From assembly GCA_026929865.2 (NCBI GenBank), contig CM049405.1, positions 20,881,501 to 20,945,500 of the forward strand: a stretch of DNA of 64,000 nt. The letters run 5' to 3'. Positions 1 to 61,900 of this stretch are shown one piece after another. A program made the translations under genes and the position numbers. The notes under the pieces were generated by a model. That model made no database searches and was not told the DNA's origin. It was given only the letters and a program-made list of their open reading frames with translations. The DNA is from Hyperoplus lanceolatus. Taxonomy: Eukaryota; Chordata; Actinopteri; Uranoscopiformes; Ammodytidae. Position 1 is the first letter of the stretch. Each line of letters begins with the position of its first letter.

Positions 1-2273
1 TTGCGTATAGGCTACATTGATATTTTAAACAAAAATCACAGTCATACCATTAGTTAATTCACATATATCTTGCTAAATTAGGTCCACTTGAAGCATAGAG
101 GTTTTGCAGATATTTAATATGACAAAGTGAATCAGGATGAACACACATACATCAAAAAAGGGTTGCAATATAAACACAGCCGTGTTAATATTTCTCCTTC
201 ATGTTTACCTACTTGTAAATCCCTGATTTTATCACTGGACATATCTGTTTCAATCTCAGTCTGTTTGTGGTGTGAATTCCCATGCCCATAGTTTCTCTGT
301 AGTAATGCATTTTTTTCTCTATGGAAATCCTAGTACAGTCCCTCTTGAAGGGGGTGTTGGGGCTCTCCTTTTAAGGAAATATATGTGGTTTCTGATGTCA
401 TGACGCAGTCAGGGGAGGAATCAACAAATAGCTGCCACTAGAATGAAAGGTAAACATCTGTTCTTACCTCCCTGGGAGCAGCACTGTAAATAACACTGTG
501 CTGTGATGCATTACTTCCTTAGACTAGCCTACTCTGCTATTAATTTAATCAACTATCATTATCCTTTTAAATTACAGAGACATGCACGAAAGTAGGCTAT
601 CCTAGTAGGTTTTGGTAGGCTACTGTGTTAACATGTCAGACATTTTTGTTTCACTATCTAAACTTCTTGGTTCTTTCACCCATATTAAACTTCCTTATAG
701 CTTCCGGTGGCCAGAAAATTACATTCCATAGGTTATTTCCTGCACCGATGATTCATATGGGCTAGGCCTTACTGCTATTAGACTACAGAGGAGGCAAGAG
801 CAGCAGCCCACATCAAGCTAATAACAAACAAACGTCTTTATATAGGCTACAGTCTATGGTTTAATCCGTTGACACGAACACACCCCGAGCCCGCACTGAT
901 CGCAGGTCGGGTGTTGCCGTTTTCTGGACGTGGGGCGAAATAGTAGTTTTCCAGCGGTGGAGGCTCGCGGACTAGACTGAGCGACAAGCTACCACAGACA
1001 CTCAGACAAATCCTTTGCTCTTCAAAATAAGAGCGCAGATTTGGCTCAACTAATGTGTGTTTGTCCACAGTAGTAGGCTACCTGCTCCAAAACATGTTTG
1101 GAGTGGACCATGGACACACTGCAGTTATTATTTGTGTTCCTGAATATTTATAGTGGTCCTCAGTCCTTTTGAGGAATTACTCCCTTTACTGCTTCCCTAA
1201 AAACCTGTTCAGACCATAGATAGTGGTTCAGACAGCATAGACTTCTATGATCTTCAGTGAGGCCAACAGATGTGGCATACAAAATGTGGCATTGATTAGG
1301 TAATTAGTTTTATACATATACATATTTTTGTTTGTGTTTTATGTTGTTATTGCAGTTAACAGTTTTAAAATGAGGCAATAAGGGGGCGCCCTTAGCTCAG
1401 TTGGTAGGGCGTCACCCCCATGGGCCTCGGTCAGCAGCGGACCCGGGTTTGATTCAAGCCCGCGGTCGTTCTCTGCATGTTCAACTCTGTCTCTACACTA
1501 TCAATAAAGCATAAAAATGCAAAAAAATAAAAAATAATTAGGCATTAAGCCTATGAAAGAAACTAGGCCTATATAGCCTAAATCACCCCAAACAAAAAGT
1601 GTTAACAACTGCTATTGCCCGAAAGTACACTTCCTGTGTGTGAAGGAGACCTGTCAGACATAAGAACTAAATAGAAAAACGTCCAGGTAGCCTATAGGAT
1701 TTTTATTGCTTATATAGGAGTAAGATAATAATAATAAGCCTAGTAAAAAACATTGTTGTGTTTAAAAGAAATGGGGGGGAGGGGGCGTAATTGTAGTCAT
1801 AGTAAATCAAATATTTCTGAGATGGAGAGATAGATTAATTGAGGTTGTAACCACATATCCAGTCTAACTAAACGGGTTAAGTTTTGTCTTACAGTCTTGA
1901 TAGGCTATGTTATCTTTGTAAACATGGGTCACTTAGCCTAAAGCAGCCTAGTTCTAACCAGAATTCAAAGAAAAAATCTCTTAAGAAGAGTTTATACGTC
2001 TCTATTATTTTTATTTAATTTTCATTTACATTTTTAATGTAATTTTGTTTTTTATTTACTTTGGAAGCTTTTGTTTTTAAAACAATAGCTTTACTTTGAA
2101 AATCTTTAGGCGGAAAGGCCTCTCTCTGTTGAGTCTGCCTTGACGGTTGGTGACGGAGGGGAGGCCTGTGTTCGCCATTCTGCTCTCCAACGCCACATCC
2201 CAGACTGGACAACATCTGGACGTCTCCGGCTCAAGTCAGACAACCCTCGTCTGGTCCGGGAGAGAGCGGAACG
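1..2273. other. 5' flank of lims1, no gene seen
   Basis: AT-rich flanking sequence with short reading frames that show no recognisable protein. It holds one tRNA-derived SINE (1383-1539). The last ~165 bases are richer in G+C and lead into the first lims1 coding exon, so they probably contain the promoter and 5'UTR of that isoform; no TATA box is evident. I see no exon of an upstream gene. Confidence 0.6.
1383..1539 (+). mobile_element. tRNA-derived SINE
   Basis: The element starts like a tRNA gene, with an A-box-like TAGCTCAGTTGG at about 1393 and a B-box-like GGTTTGATTC at about 1446. A non-tRNA body and an A-rich tail with AATAAA-like words follow. Near-perfect direct repeats flank it (AGGCAATAAG at 1373-1382, AGGCATTAAG at 1540-1549, 9 of 10 identical), as expected for LINE-driven insertion. 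The tRNA part lacks a tidy cloverleaf and sits in a retroposed context, so I do not call a functional tRNA. Confidence 0.8.
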
Positions 2274-27144
<24,871 letters not shown>

Positions 27145-29751
27145 ACGCACGGTTGAGCAGCTGGAGGGAGCGAGGGAAAAAAAATATGAGGTGGCCAATA
27201 TGCAAGCCACATTTCCAGAATTGACAATCTTATCGCATTTGTGCTGTTTCTGTTACTTGGTATGCTGAGTTTAGATTGGTTATATTAGTGGAATAATCCA
27301 CTTTTTGTCCATTTTGAGTTTGCTGAAGATTATATCATCAGCCTGAAACTGACTTCTTTGTTAGTCATTTTACATGAACCTGTTCAGTGCCTTTGGCCTC
27401 AAATACCCCTGTGTATTTTTCACATGCTTGCCTTATTTCACTACATATATTTATCCCCAACACAGATAATGATGGTCCTGTATTTCAAAATGACATATGA
27501 ACAGTTGTGTTGACAGGCTGTTCAACTGCTCGCCAACTTGTCTCATGATGCCAAACCATGTGTCCTCTCAGTTACAACCATGTTACTGGTACTCTTGTAC
27601 AATAATGGAGTAAACCCAAAGAAAACAGAGGAAAATACAGTGTTATTGAATATGTAATATCTAATATTTCCTGTTTCCTGCCAACATCTATTATTTTATG
27701 TGTTATTAACATGCATTTATTTTAATATAATGCTGAATAAGTTTGTTTAGCTCTAAAAGCTCGTTTTTGCGTCTGCATTTTATTGAAATAATACTGTAGC
27801 CTCGTCAATGCTAGTGCTGGACTCAACCATGGCTTCGTATGTCAGATATCCTTGTTTTGTGCTTTGCATTTCATGTGTTAAAAAGTCTGTATGAAAACAG
27901 GTATTTACACTGAGCCACCAATTTATTAGGATTCCTTGTACACTCCAATACAACCGCCCTGAAATACATCAAAGTTAAAAATATAGAAAATACATCAGTG
28001 AAAGAATGTTAGAAACTAATTTCAAAGTAATGAAGTCCCACTCAACACCATAACTACATCTTTGAAATGACTGTAGAGTTGAAGCAACACCTCTGGCAGG
28101 TTGTCAGCAAATCCTGAACAAAAAAAGCTTTGCAGTGAAAGGATGTATTGCATGGCAACTGGTGGCTGTGCGCGTGTGTGTGGGACAACATGATGGCTTG
28201 TGGCATGTGCAAGGACCGGATGTAGGAGTAATATTAGATGTTAGAACATGTGTCTCTGCCGTTCTGATCCAGAGAAAGTGATCCTCTTAGTGAGGTGTAA
28301 TGACTTTCTTTGTGGCTCAGACCCTCTTAGGAAAAAGGTCCAAATGTTGTGAATGAGAGAGAATGATTCCCATTCTGAAAATGTTTCACTTGAGCAGTAT
28401 TTTATTATGCATAGTAGTTTAATAGAGAACACATTCCACTATTTTAAATACTAAGCCTATGTTACTGTGACTGTCATGACCTATGCCACAGCATTTCTCA
28501 TTTCCTGGAGAACTGTCCCCTGCACTGTTTGTTGTGAAGCAGAACTTCAGCTTCTCTAGAAATAGTCCAGTGGATAGTTTTATTTTATAGCTTACACCTG
28601 GGTTACTGAATTGACTCCACACAGCAAACACTGCTCTTATACATTACACTACTTACAAGGCTTGTCAAAAGACAATATGTATTCATGTAAACACCAAAGT
28701 GCATGTCCTAGACTTCAATGTTTTTTTCAGGAAGTCTAAAATAATTCTGAAACTCATTTGAATAAACATCTACGTCAATGCGACCAGTGTGCGTGTCTGA
28801 TTTGATTTACAAATCCCCTCTCTGTGTTACCTGGCATGGCTATTTTAGGATTCACAGGTGTAATTTAATTACACCCAGAAGTGTGTCAGTTTCCTTAGAT
28901 TTGAAATACGGTGTCTCCAGCCTCCCCATAACTGGCAACCAACTTGGTGTCTGTTATTGTGGTAACAATTATTAATCACACCTATGGAGTACCTTGTTTT
29001 GTTGCATATGGGGTTTCCTTTTTTTCAGCTTTGGCTCGGGATTATTCTACACTGAGATCAACATATTTGGACTTACTTGAACCTAAATACTATTCCTTGG
29101 AAAAATTCAATTGGTTGAGTGAGGCTTATGTTACAACTTTATCCCTAATAAAGCATAAAGCACTGACAACAGGGACAGATAGAGGGGATGTTTTTACCTA
29201 TGCTTTGAAAACACTACATATAAAGAGTCCGTGTTAAAGGAAATATGCATGGTTTAATGAAGTATATTTAAAACATTGCATCTATCATTAATTGTGATCC
29301 CTCTCTTTTATTGTCAATACCCATGTATTATTGCGAGAGAAAAAAGTAAGCTAAGGTTGCATTAGTGTTTGATTTGTGTTATGCTAAATAATAATTATAG
29401 TAATAGTATTATTGCAGACCATTTGCATTATACGCAGAGTCTGTGTTCAAGACCATGGGGTCCAGTCAGGGGGTGCACCCAAGGTCCACCCCTCTTTCAA
29501 AATAAAGTGCGTCAGTGTGCGTCAAACTGAATTCACGGTTTTCATTGGTTGAGAAGCTTTATTCAAGTACGTATACAGCCCATGTGACCTTCTGCCATTT
29601 GACTGTAATGAGACTGCGCAATGTCACCATGGAGAGTTAACGTTACGGAGTGACAGTCGAACCGACATTAATGTCAGTGTTTATATTTTGAGAATTCCTG
29701 GTATTGTACGCACCATAGTAAGTCGTCCTAGAGGTGCTTGTTTTTGAAGCC
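27145..29751. other. lims1 3'UTR and lims1-ranbp2 intergenic region
   Basis: It begins with the lims1 3'UTR. Candidate polyadenylation signals are AATAAA at 28761-28766 and 29147-29152. No further coding exon is seen. The last ~230 bases before the ranbp2 ATG contain no TATA box and probably hold its promoter and 5'UTR. Confidence 0.6.
28761..28766 (+). terminator. lims1: Candidate lims1 polyadenylation signal
   Basis: AATAAA about 1.6 kb after the canonical stop; a second candidate lies at 29147. No closer AATAAA was seen after 27144. Transcript ends are not proven. Confidence 0.35.
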
Positions 29752-55012
<25,261 letters not shown>

Positions 55013-55344
55013 CGTTTTACATTTTCTAATCGAGATTCACAGCTTGGTTTATGTTCTAAAGTTAAGGTAAAAAATACTCTGGATAATGATGTGTTCCCTG
55101 CAGTACAGCAACCTTCCTGCTTAAACTGAATCCATAGTCAATAAGGCATCTGAGAATCAAACCCTGATCACAGGACTACTGTTTATGACCCGCCTTGAAA
55201 CCCGAAACTTGGCTCTAGTAGCCTGGAATCAGAAATATTTTTGCTATCCTATCCAATAATCACAAATGGGAAACATGTTGTATGTAGTATGTGAGAGGAG
55301 TTTACTTTTGCTCTGTTGCACATACATCTTTTTTGTCTTCTGTC

Positions 55345-55350
55345 AATAAA
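55345..55350 (+). terminator. ranbp2: Candidate ranbp2 polyadenylation signal
   Basis: AATAAA 333 bases after the stop, followed by T/G-rich sequence. A second AATAAA lies at 55826-55831. Confidence 0.6.
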
Positions 55351-55668
55351 TTCTCATCTTTTGTTTATTTTGTGTGTATAATTGTACATGGACTACTTTT
55401 TTTAATGTCTACATTTAATAAGCTCCTCGCTCCTTTTTTCCCTTTTTGAAGACGTCTTAACTACAATTGAAAGGTTAGGGTTTTTTAAATGCGCCCATTG
55501 GTTTGAAACCGAACCCCTGCTTTATTTCCAAGTGCTGCCTCTGTACTTTTTACTGTAGGTCCCTCAAAGTGATTTTTCTTTTTTCGAATGGATTTCACAA
55601 CATGCAGATAATTGGACTTGATACTTGCCCTCATACACTCGAGTCATCTTCCCTTCCTGCTCTCTGAA

Positions 55669-55729
55669 CAGAGGGTGGTTCAATGATGACGTTACAACAA
55701 CAGAGGGTGGTTCGATGATGACATTACAT
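55669..55729 (+). repeat. Two-copy 32-bp-period tandem repeat
   Basis: Copies of CAGAGGGTGGTTC[A/G]ATGATGAC[G/A]TTACA, in or just past the ranbp2 3'UTR. Probably a simple local duplication. Confidence 0.85.
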
Positions 55730-56586
55730 CTGGTTTGGATTTTACACAGGTGACTCATTGGAGTTTGAGATTAACACACAATTTTAAGTGGTGCGTGATG
55801 TTCAAAACTATTCTGATAAAGGAGAAATAAAGTTGCTTTAAAAGTAAGATATGGTGGTTTCTTTAAATGTTTCATGATTGGTCCCGCTAAGTTCATCAGA
55901 CTCTTCTGGAAACATGTTATTACTTTACTGGTTACTCAAAATGTATTCCAACCCTGATATCCACGATGGCCCCCCTTTGTTTACATACCCGTTTACAGAG
56001 CTTAGGCGCTCAGCTGTGTAAAACATCAGATTTTTTATATATACTCACAGCACGGACAGATCGTGAATTTGTTTTGACAAGCTTTTTCCAGAATGGCTGA
56101 ATACACTAATCAAGCCATAGGATAAAAAAATAAATGAATAAAAGTAATTTATTCACCGCCCAGTATTTAGTGTTAGCATACATGTTGGGAAAAACACCTT
56201 TACCAACGATCACTACGGGCCTAGTACTATGGCTTAGAAAATCAAGAGCTGCATGATGAGGAATACTTCAGTAGCCTACGAGGGAATAACAGGACTACGT
56301 CATTTTATTAAACGTTTCCCTCGAGATGGCCCTAATACTCCGTCGAAAAAGCAGGCTAGGCCAATAAAGTATGATTTATTCCAATCAAAATAGCATAGAT
56401 AGATGGTGAAAAAATGTATACGTTAACGTACTCGTGTTCGTCGTGAGTCCAAATCTGTAAAAGGTAGAAAAGTAGCAGCCTAGCAAGTTGATATATTTCA
56501 GTATTTGTCTTAGTTGGAGGGTAGCTGAAGTACCGCTTTCGTCCACTACGTCAATGGGGCAGCAGCGCTCGGGCTCGGTGCCGCTG

Positions 56587-56594
56587 TGACGTCA
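56587..56594 (+). promoter_or_regulatory. tpt1: Consensus CRE in tpt1 promoter
   Basis: A perfect palindromic TGACGTCA lies about 40 bp upstream of the proposed transcription start. Mammalian TPT1 promoters are reported to be CREB-responsive through CRE sites, so this is likely a conserved control element. Confidence 0.7.
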
Positions 56595-56630
56595 GCAGGA
56601 TGTAAATGTGGTGCCTCGCGGCCTGATCGC

Positions 56631-56645
56631 TCTTTTTCCTCTCCT
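56631..56645 (+). promoter_or_regulatory. tpt1: 5'TOP-type transcription start of tpt1
   Basis: A pyrimidine run TCTTTTTCCTCTCC begins ~75 bases before the ATG. TCTP mRNAs start with a C followed by pyrimidines (5'TOP) and are under mTOR/LARP1 translational control. The C at 56632 is the likely +1. Position inferred, not mapped. Confidence 0.6.
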
Positions 56646-56706
56646 GTTCAGTTAGGGCGGTGCGCCTAGATTTTGTCTCTGTAAGATATAACATCCAACC
56701 AGCAAA

Positions 56707-59700
56707 ATGATCATCTACAGGGACATTATCAGCAGTAAGTTGTTACGTTTTGAGTACTCTTCTGTGTAAGTCGGATAACCTTACAGTGACGGCTATTTTG
56801 TGTGTGTTATGTTATAGTACAGTTAGGCGGCCGGCCGGCAAGCTAACTCGTGTTTCATCGCCCGGTGCTAGCGTTAGCCTGTTGCTAATTTATAAATAGC
56901 GGAAAGCAGTGAATGTGCTGACTGTTAGCTAGCCGGTAATGCTGAGGCCGTTTAGTTTTGAGCTGTGGTAAAACTAGTAGCAAGGTACTGCCGCCGCTCT
57001 TACTACACACTGTCATAGGTCGAAACATTCCTGCTTACGGGAACCTCTCAGCGGGGATTTGACATCAAATGGCGGGTCGGGATATAAATTTAGCGTTAGT
57101 CACGATCGTATAACGGGTGTACGTGGCCTTTCAGCTTCACGAAGCTTCTAGCTGCGGTTTTATTCGTGAGGCGTTATTTTTTCTTAAGGTAAACATTAGC
57201 ATCGCTACAACACAGCGTAGCGGCCTTTTCTATCTATTATATAACCGAGGAAAGTTCCAGAATAAGTTGTTCGCGGTAACCACCAAGGATCTGACGTAGC
57301 TTATTGTTTAGCCCTAGCCGAAATCGCAATCGCGGGGCAGGCCTGAAGTTTGCTTTGTGTTCAGTAAGTTTGATAACAATGTTTCTTCTCACAGATGACG
57401 AGATGTTCTCGGACGCCTTCAAAGTGGTCGACAAAGGGTTCCTCTTAGAAGTTGAAGGAAAGGTGAGTTAGCGGTACACGAGTAGATTTTATCTGAATGT
57501 ATGATCACATGGTTGGCTTAATGCAAGGCCACAAAAAAACGCATCACCACTTCACTATGTAAATCCATGTTTGGACGTGTAAAGCATACGTTTCAAATTA
57601 CTTTAGGTAGGAGGAAATGTATGTACAACAAAGCTACCCTTGAGTAAACACAATCACTTGATGATAACAGTACAACTGTATAGTATTTTTAAGTACTATG
57701 TTGTCAAATGGTCGGAAAGTTTACAAAAAAATGTGGCCACAAATATTTCACAAGTAGACATCTAAAACCCATAAACTAGTTCTTAAGTTGGACTGTCTGA
57801 AGGTGGTGCTATCCACAGACAAAAGTTATACTGCCCTCACCTGAGATTCCAGTTTAATAGCAGTAAGTGAACAGCATTGTTTTCACATTGCATCACAGCA
57901 GTCAGCATGACGTAGATAAGGGTGTGTCCTGACATGCCCATAGGAATATACTTTATCTTGATTCATGGCAGGGTTCTACATAACATGTTTCCCCACCTGG
58001 CCCTCTTTGCCAGTAGATTAACATTTTACTGGCCCCTTGCATATTTTCACTGGCCTGGCAGCCTTAAATATAAACTTAAAAAATTTGGTGATCATCACTC
58101 ATATGGAACATATTTAAATTCCCTTTAGATACGGTTGATTTCTAGTTTTACATACACATTCTGTTTAAAAAAAAATCATACAAATGCATACATTTTAACT
58201 GCTTATCAATTGCTGTCTCTTATGCAGGAAATCATAATGGGACCATATCCCAAAGTTGAATAAAAAGATCCCAGAAAATAAAGGTTTTACACTATGTTCT
58301 AAGGGTATGACATTGGTTCCTGACAAATTCCCACTCATTAAACCATTTATATTCCCCTTTCATACACGTACCGCTGAGCCAAATGTGCAGTATGCTCATT
58401 TGAAGTCGGACTTTCAACTGTACGCCCATCCTTGCCTTACCATCCACAATATTCTCGACGTGAGCCACCATAAACTGATGTTCTCCCCCCGCCTGTCTAG
58501 ACCGTCACCAGGAAGAGCGACGACATCGATGATTCGTTAATTGGGGGGAATGCCTCAGCTGAAGAGATGGCCGAGGGCACCGACGCAGGTTGCGTCTCTG
58601 GTGTAGACATCGTCCTCAACCACAAACTGCAGGAGACGGCCTATGACAAGAAGCAGTACATGGCCTACATGAAAGGCTACGTCAAGGCGTAAGTATGAGT
58701 GCTGCTGATGGTGCAAAGCACGATTTGTAATACGAGGATGAATCAATCACAGGTATCATCGGGTGACCTGCATTTAGAGGGAACCTGTTATTTGATTATG
58801 AATTTTGGATTGATGTATCCCCCCTACTCACTGTGATGTTGGCATGAACCCAAATAATAAATGTTAATTATTTTCCCTCTGTGTCCAGCATCAAGGCCAA
58901 GCTTGAAGAGTCCAGTCCAGACAAAGTTGATGAATTTGTGAAAGCGGCACCAACAGAAATTAAGAGCATCGTGACCAATATCAAGGACTACCAGGTACAT
59001 GCATTCAAGACGCATACAGTTTACACAAAACATGTTCTATGATTTTGGATATGAAATCAACCTGAACAAGATATTAACAGAACCAAAATTATTTTGTAAA
59101 GAGTTAGTGAAAATCCAATATAACTGCTGAAACCGAGAATTTTAAAATAATAACCTCACAATATGCATTTGTTGACACGCAGTTAGTTTATAATTAATGC
59201 ATTTCTTCTGAGTTTTAACTTTTTGCTATGTTTATCGTGAAAACGCTCTGAAACTCCATTCAAAAATGAAATCTAATTTATCTACATAATACTCTGGAAG
59301 CATAAATTAATAACTGAATTATGGACTGCATAAATCTGGCATATAACAGCATGAATCATATTAAACACTGGTGTGATAAGATACTTTGAGAATATGACCC
59401 CCTATCAGAACTTTGCATGTACCAATGCAGTGTCATCCCAAACGGATAATGAAAACAAAGTGCACAACGCCACATAGGCAACCAGTGGGTGTGAAGAGTT
59501 TCTCATTGCAAAGTGCGCTCACAATTTTGACCATTGCCTCCTTTTCGTCTCCCTGTAGTTTTTCACTGGCGAGTCAATGAACCCAGATGGCATGGTTGGA
59601 CTGCTCAACTACCGCGAAGACAACATCACACCATTTATGGTTTTCATCAAAGCCGGTCTTCTTGTTGAGAAATGTGTAAGTATTCAGCCGAGTCAAAACC

Positions 59701-60084
59701 ACACGTGTCATGAATCAAGCAGGAATCATAACATGTCTGTTCAGCCTGTGTAAGTCCAGCATTTGCTTGGGTTAGCTCAGTAGCTGAAATTGAGACGGAA
59801 ATGTACACAATCATTTTAGATGCAATCTTATGCCATCAGCTTTGACATAGTTGACTATGAGAGGGTAAACGTCAGTATTTCACCCCAAATATAAATCCAT
59901 TTGAAGTCAAATAATTTGACTTCTTTCCGTAACTCAACCTTTGGGTGCACATGTGTAAAATCATGCACAATCCTTACTAAACCAGAGCTGAGTTGATTAA
60001 TTTCTGATTCCCCAGGAAGTAGGGTGCCCCTGCTTTGTAGATGTATATTAACACGTCTTCCTCTTTTTCTTTTTCTTTCAGTAA
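56707..60084 (+). CDS. tpt1: tpt1, translationally controlled tumour protein (TCTP)
   Basis: TCTP is an abundant, calcium-binding, anti-apoptotic cytosolic protein with an Mss4-like fold. Coding exons: 56707-56734, 57395-57462, 58501-58688, 58889-58994, 59559-59675, 60082-60084. They total 510 nt, 169 aa, against 172 in human. The sequence starts [20 protein letters not shown] and contains [13 protein letters not shown] (TCTP signature 1 region), [13 protein letters not shown], the second signature region, and [20 protein letters not shown], ending VEKC. All junctions are in phase with GT/AG ends. The stop TAA stands alone at the start of the last exon, which is otherwise 3'UTR. Intron 1 is ~660 nt and G+C-richer near the promoter. 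Confidence 0.97.
57463..58500. other. tpt1 intron 2
   Basis: AT-rich. CAGGGTTCTACATAACATG at 57969 followed by GGCC-rich text resembles the end of a hAT-like element, but no partner end was found. No exon or small RNA gene was recognised. Confidence 0.4.
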
Positions 60085-60499
60085 TTGCCTGGAACTACAT
60101 CTGCTTTTTCAATTGGCTGCTGCTTCTCAAATGGCCCCAAGAGCAAACCGAAGGAGCACTATTTGCATCATGCCTGAAAAGAGACATTCTTGTACAACTT
60201 CTCAGATATTCACCTTATGGCCCACGGCACCACATCCAAGCCTGGGTGAATCAATCACTGAATACAGTTTATGACTTTTTCTTTTTGCGGTGTTTGACTT
60301 CCCAGAATTCACTTTTTGTGATTGAAAACAAAAAGGCAGGACATTGTGTGAAGCTCTGACTGAAGGAAAGATGTTTTCAATCTTCAGCGTACTGTTTTAG
60401 CAATGCTCTATACAGGTTGATTGCCTCTGACCTCTTGTATTATTGGTTGCATTAAATAAGATTCCATCTACTTAAAAAAAATAACTGGTTTAATTTGAA

Positions 60500-60505
60500 A
60501 ATAAA
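60500..60505 (+). terminator. tpt1: Candidate tpt1 polyadenylation signal
   Basis: AATAAA about 415 bases after the stop; an ATTAAA variant lies ~50 bases upstream at about 60451. Confidence 0.55.
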
Positions 60506-60944
60506 ATCTAGTACCACCACTTTCAGTTTTGCTGTATGTTTTTGGGATTTTGAGTCACTCTTTTGGTGTTTACTATGCTTAGTTGTAATATTGCTGCTAT
60601 ATTTGCATAAAATTAACTGAAAGACAAAACGGACTCCCAAGTTACGTGCTTCAGGGCTCTAGACTGCGACCAAATGCTCGCATTTTGCGACAATTTTTGG
60701 AGACGGTGCGAGTAGTTTTTAAAACTAGAGGCACGCGCGCTAACGGAAAATTCGCCGACATTTGTATCATTATTATTATTAGTATTTTGAGAGAGAGAGA
60801 AGTCCGCGAGTGATCAGTTAAACGATCAACAGCGCGGATCACGTAACCTACTCTCATCTCAGTGTCCCGCTGTCGTCACGTCTTTAACATGTTGCCAACT
60901 GGTGACTTTCTGCTATACCTGCCGACTTTCCGCTATAGCGATAA

Positions 60945-61900
60945 AGGTGCCAACACACTGCACATCGCCGCGAGGCGAGTTTACATAGAAAGTCAATGTA
61001 TTTCGAGCGCCGCCGCACGAACCGGCGGCGAGCGGATCACGCGGCGCGGCCAGGGGCGAATGCTGCGGCCGCCGCAGAAGTTGAAAATATTGAACTTTTC
61101 GCCGCCGGCCGCGCCGCGATAGCCAATCAGCGTTGAGCTCCTCCCGACATCACTCGGGTGAGTCTGCTGAGCTACAAGACACGTGAAACCTGGCTGGCGA
61201 TGCAGTCGGGAAAGGAGGGATGAAGGGAAAAAAGAAGGAAAAGACAGAGAGAGAGAAAGTTCCAACACATCGATAAAATGTATGACAGCAGTTTAATGAG
61301 ACACCTTTTAGTAAAAGGAGCAAGGAATAGACTCACATTATAGAAGAGAGAAGGAGAGAAAGCCAGGGAAGATGTACTGCAGATGAGTGAATATGCAGAG
61401 ACAATAAAAACTAAATATGACAACTGACACTTCCAAACATTTCCCTAAACATCTGAAAATCTGTTTGGGTTTTCTCTAGGCCTACATGTTGATATGCCGG
61501 CGTGAATGTGTATGTGCACGGCCATGGATACATATGTGCGTGTGTGTGTGTGTGTGTGGGGGGGGGGGGGGGGTGTGTGGGTGTGTTTACGAAGCTTGGG
61601 TGGCAGGTGGCGGGGAGAAATGTGTGAGAGGTGCAGTGAGACCAATACAAGGGTCTATGGCAGAGATGATGAAGGCAGAATAGCCTACTTCAGAGACGCT
61701 CCCAACAAAAACAAATCAGTGAGGATGACGACGATGATGAGAGAGATGTAAATAGCGGGAAGAAACTGGGCGTGCACATTCAATGAGTCATCGGGCGGCG
61801 GCCGGCGGCGGACACAAATGAGCCAAAATGATCACGCGGCGCGGAACCTGCGATTCGCGCGGCCAACCGCCGCGCCGCGCTGTGCAGTGTGTTCGTACCT
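60945..61900. mobile_element. Harbinger-like element nested in the hAT-like element
   Basis: 956 bp with ends AGGTGCCAACACACTGCACA and the inverse of AGGTACGAACACACTGCACA (18 of 20 bases). TAA TSD at 60942-60944 and 61901-61903. CGCCGCG-rich subterminal blocks lie at both ends, making it the most G+C-rich segment of the window. It carries a (TG)n/G16 tract. Confidence 0.85.
61558..61573 (+). repeat. G16 homopolymer after (TG)n
   Basis: (TG)n at about 61541-61557, followed by 16 consecutive G and then TGTGTGGGTGTG. A possible G-quadruplex and a likely sequencing or assembly trouble spot. Confidence 0.85.

Larger units (their letters stand above)
55351..56706. other. ranbp2-tpt1 intergenic region and tpt1 5'UTR
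   Basis: Contains a 32-bp-period tandem duplication (55669-55697 and 55701-55729, differing at a few bases), a diverged dispersed repeat at 55985-56120, and the tpt1 promoter. No coding exon seen. Confidence 0.6.

Noticed and set aside
847..1068. 73-codon frame on the minus strand in a G+C-richer patch upstream of lims1
   Set aside because: No recognisable domain, no splice context and no match to any protein I know; kept as non-coding flank.
1383..1460. Functional tRNA gene
   Set aside because: It has A- and B-box words but an A-rich tail and flanking TSDs, and no clean cloverleaf; it is a SINE head.
57463..60081. H/ACA or C/D snoRNA genes within tpt1 introns (human TPT1 hosts SNORA31)
   Set aside because: No segment showed convincing box motifs together with the required hairpins by eye; a dedicated snoRNA search would be needed.
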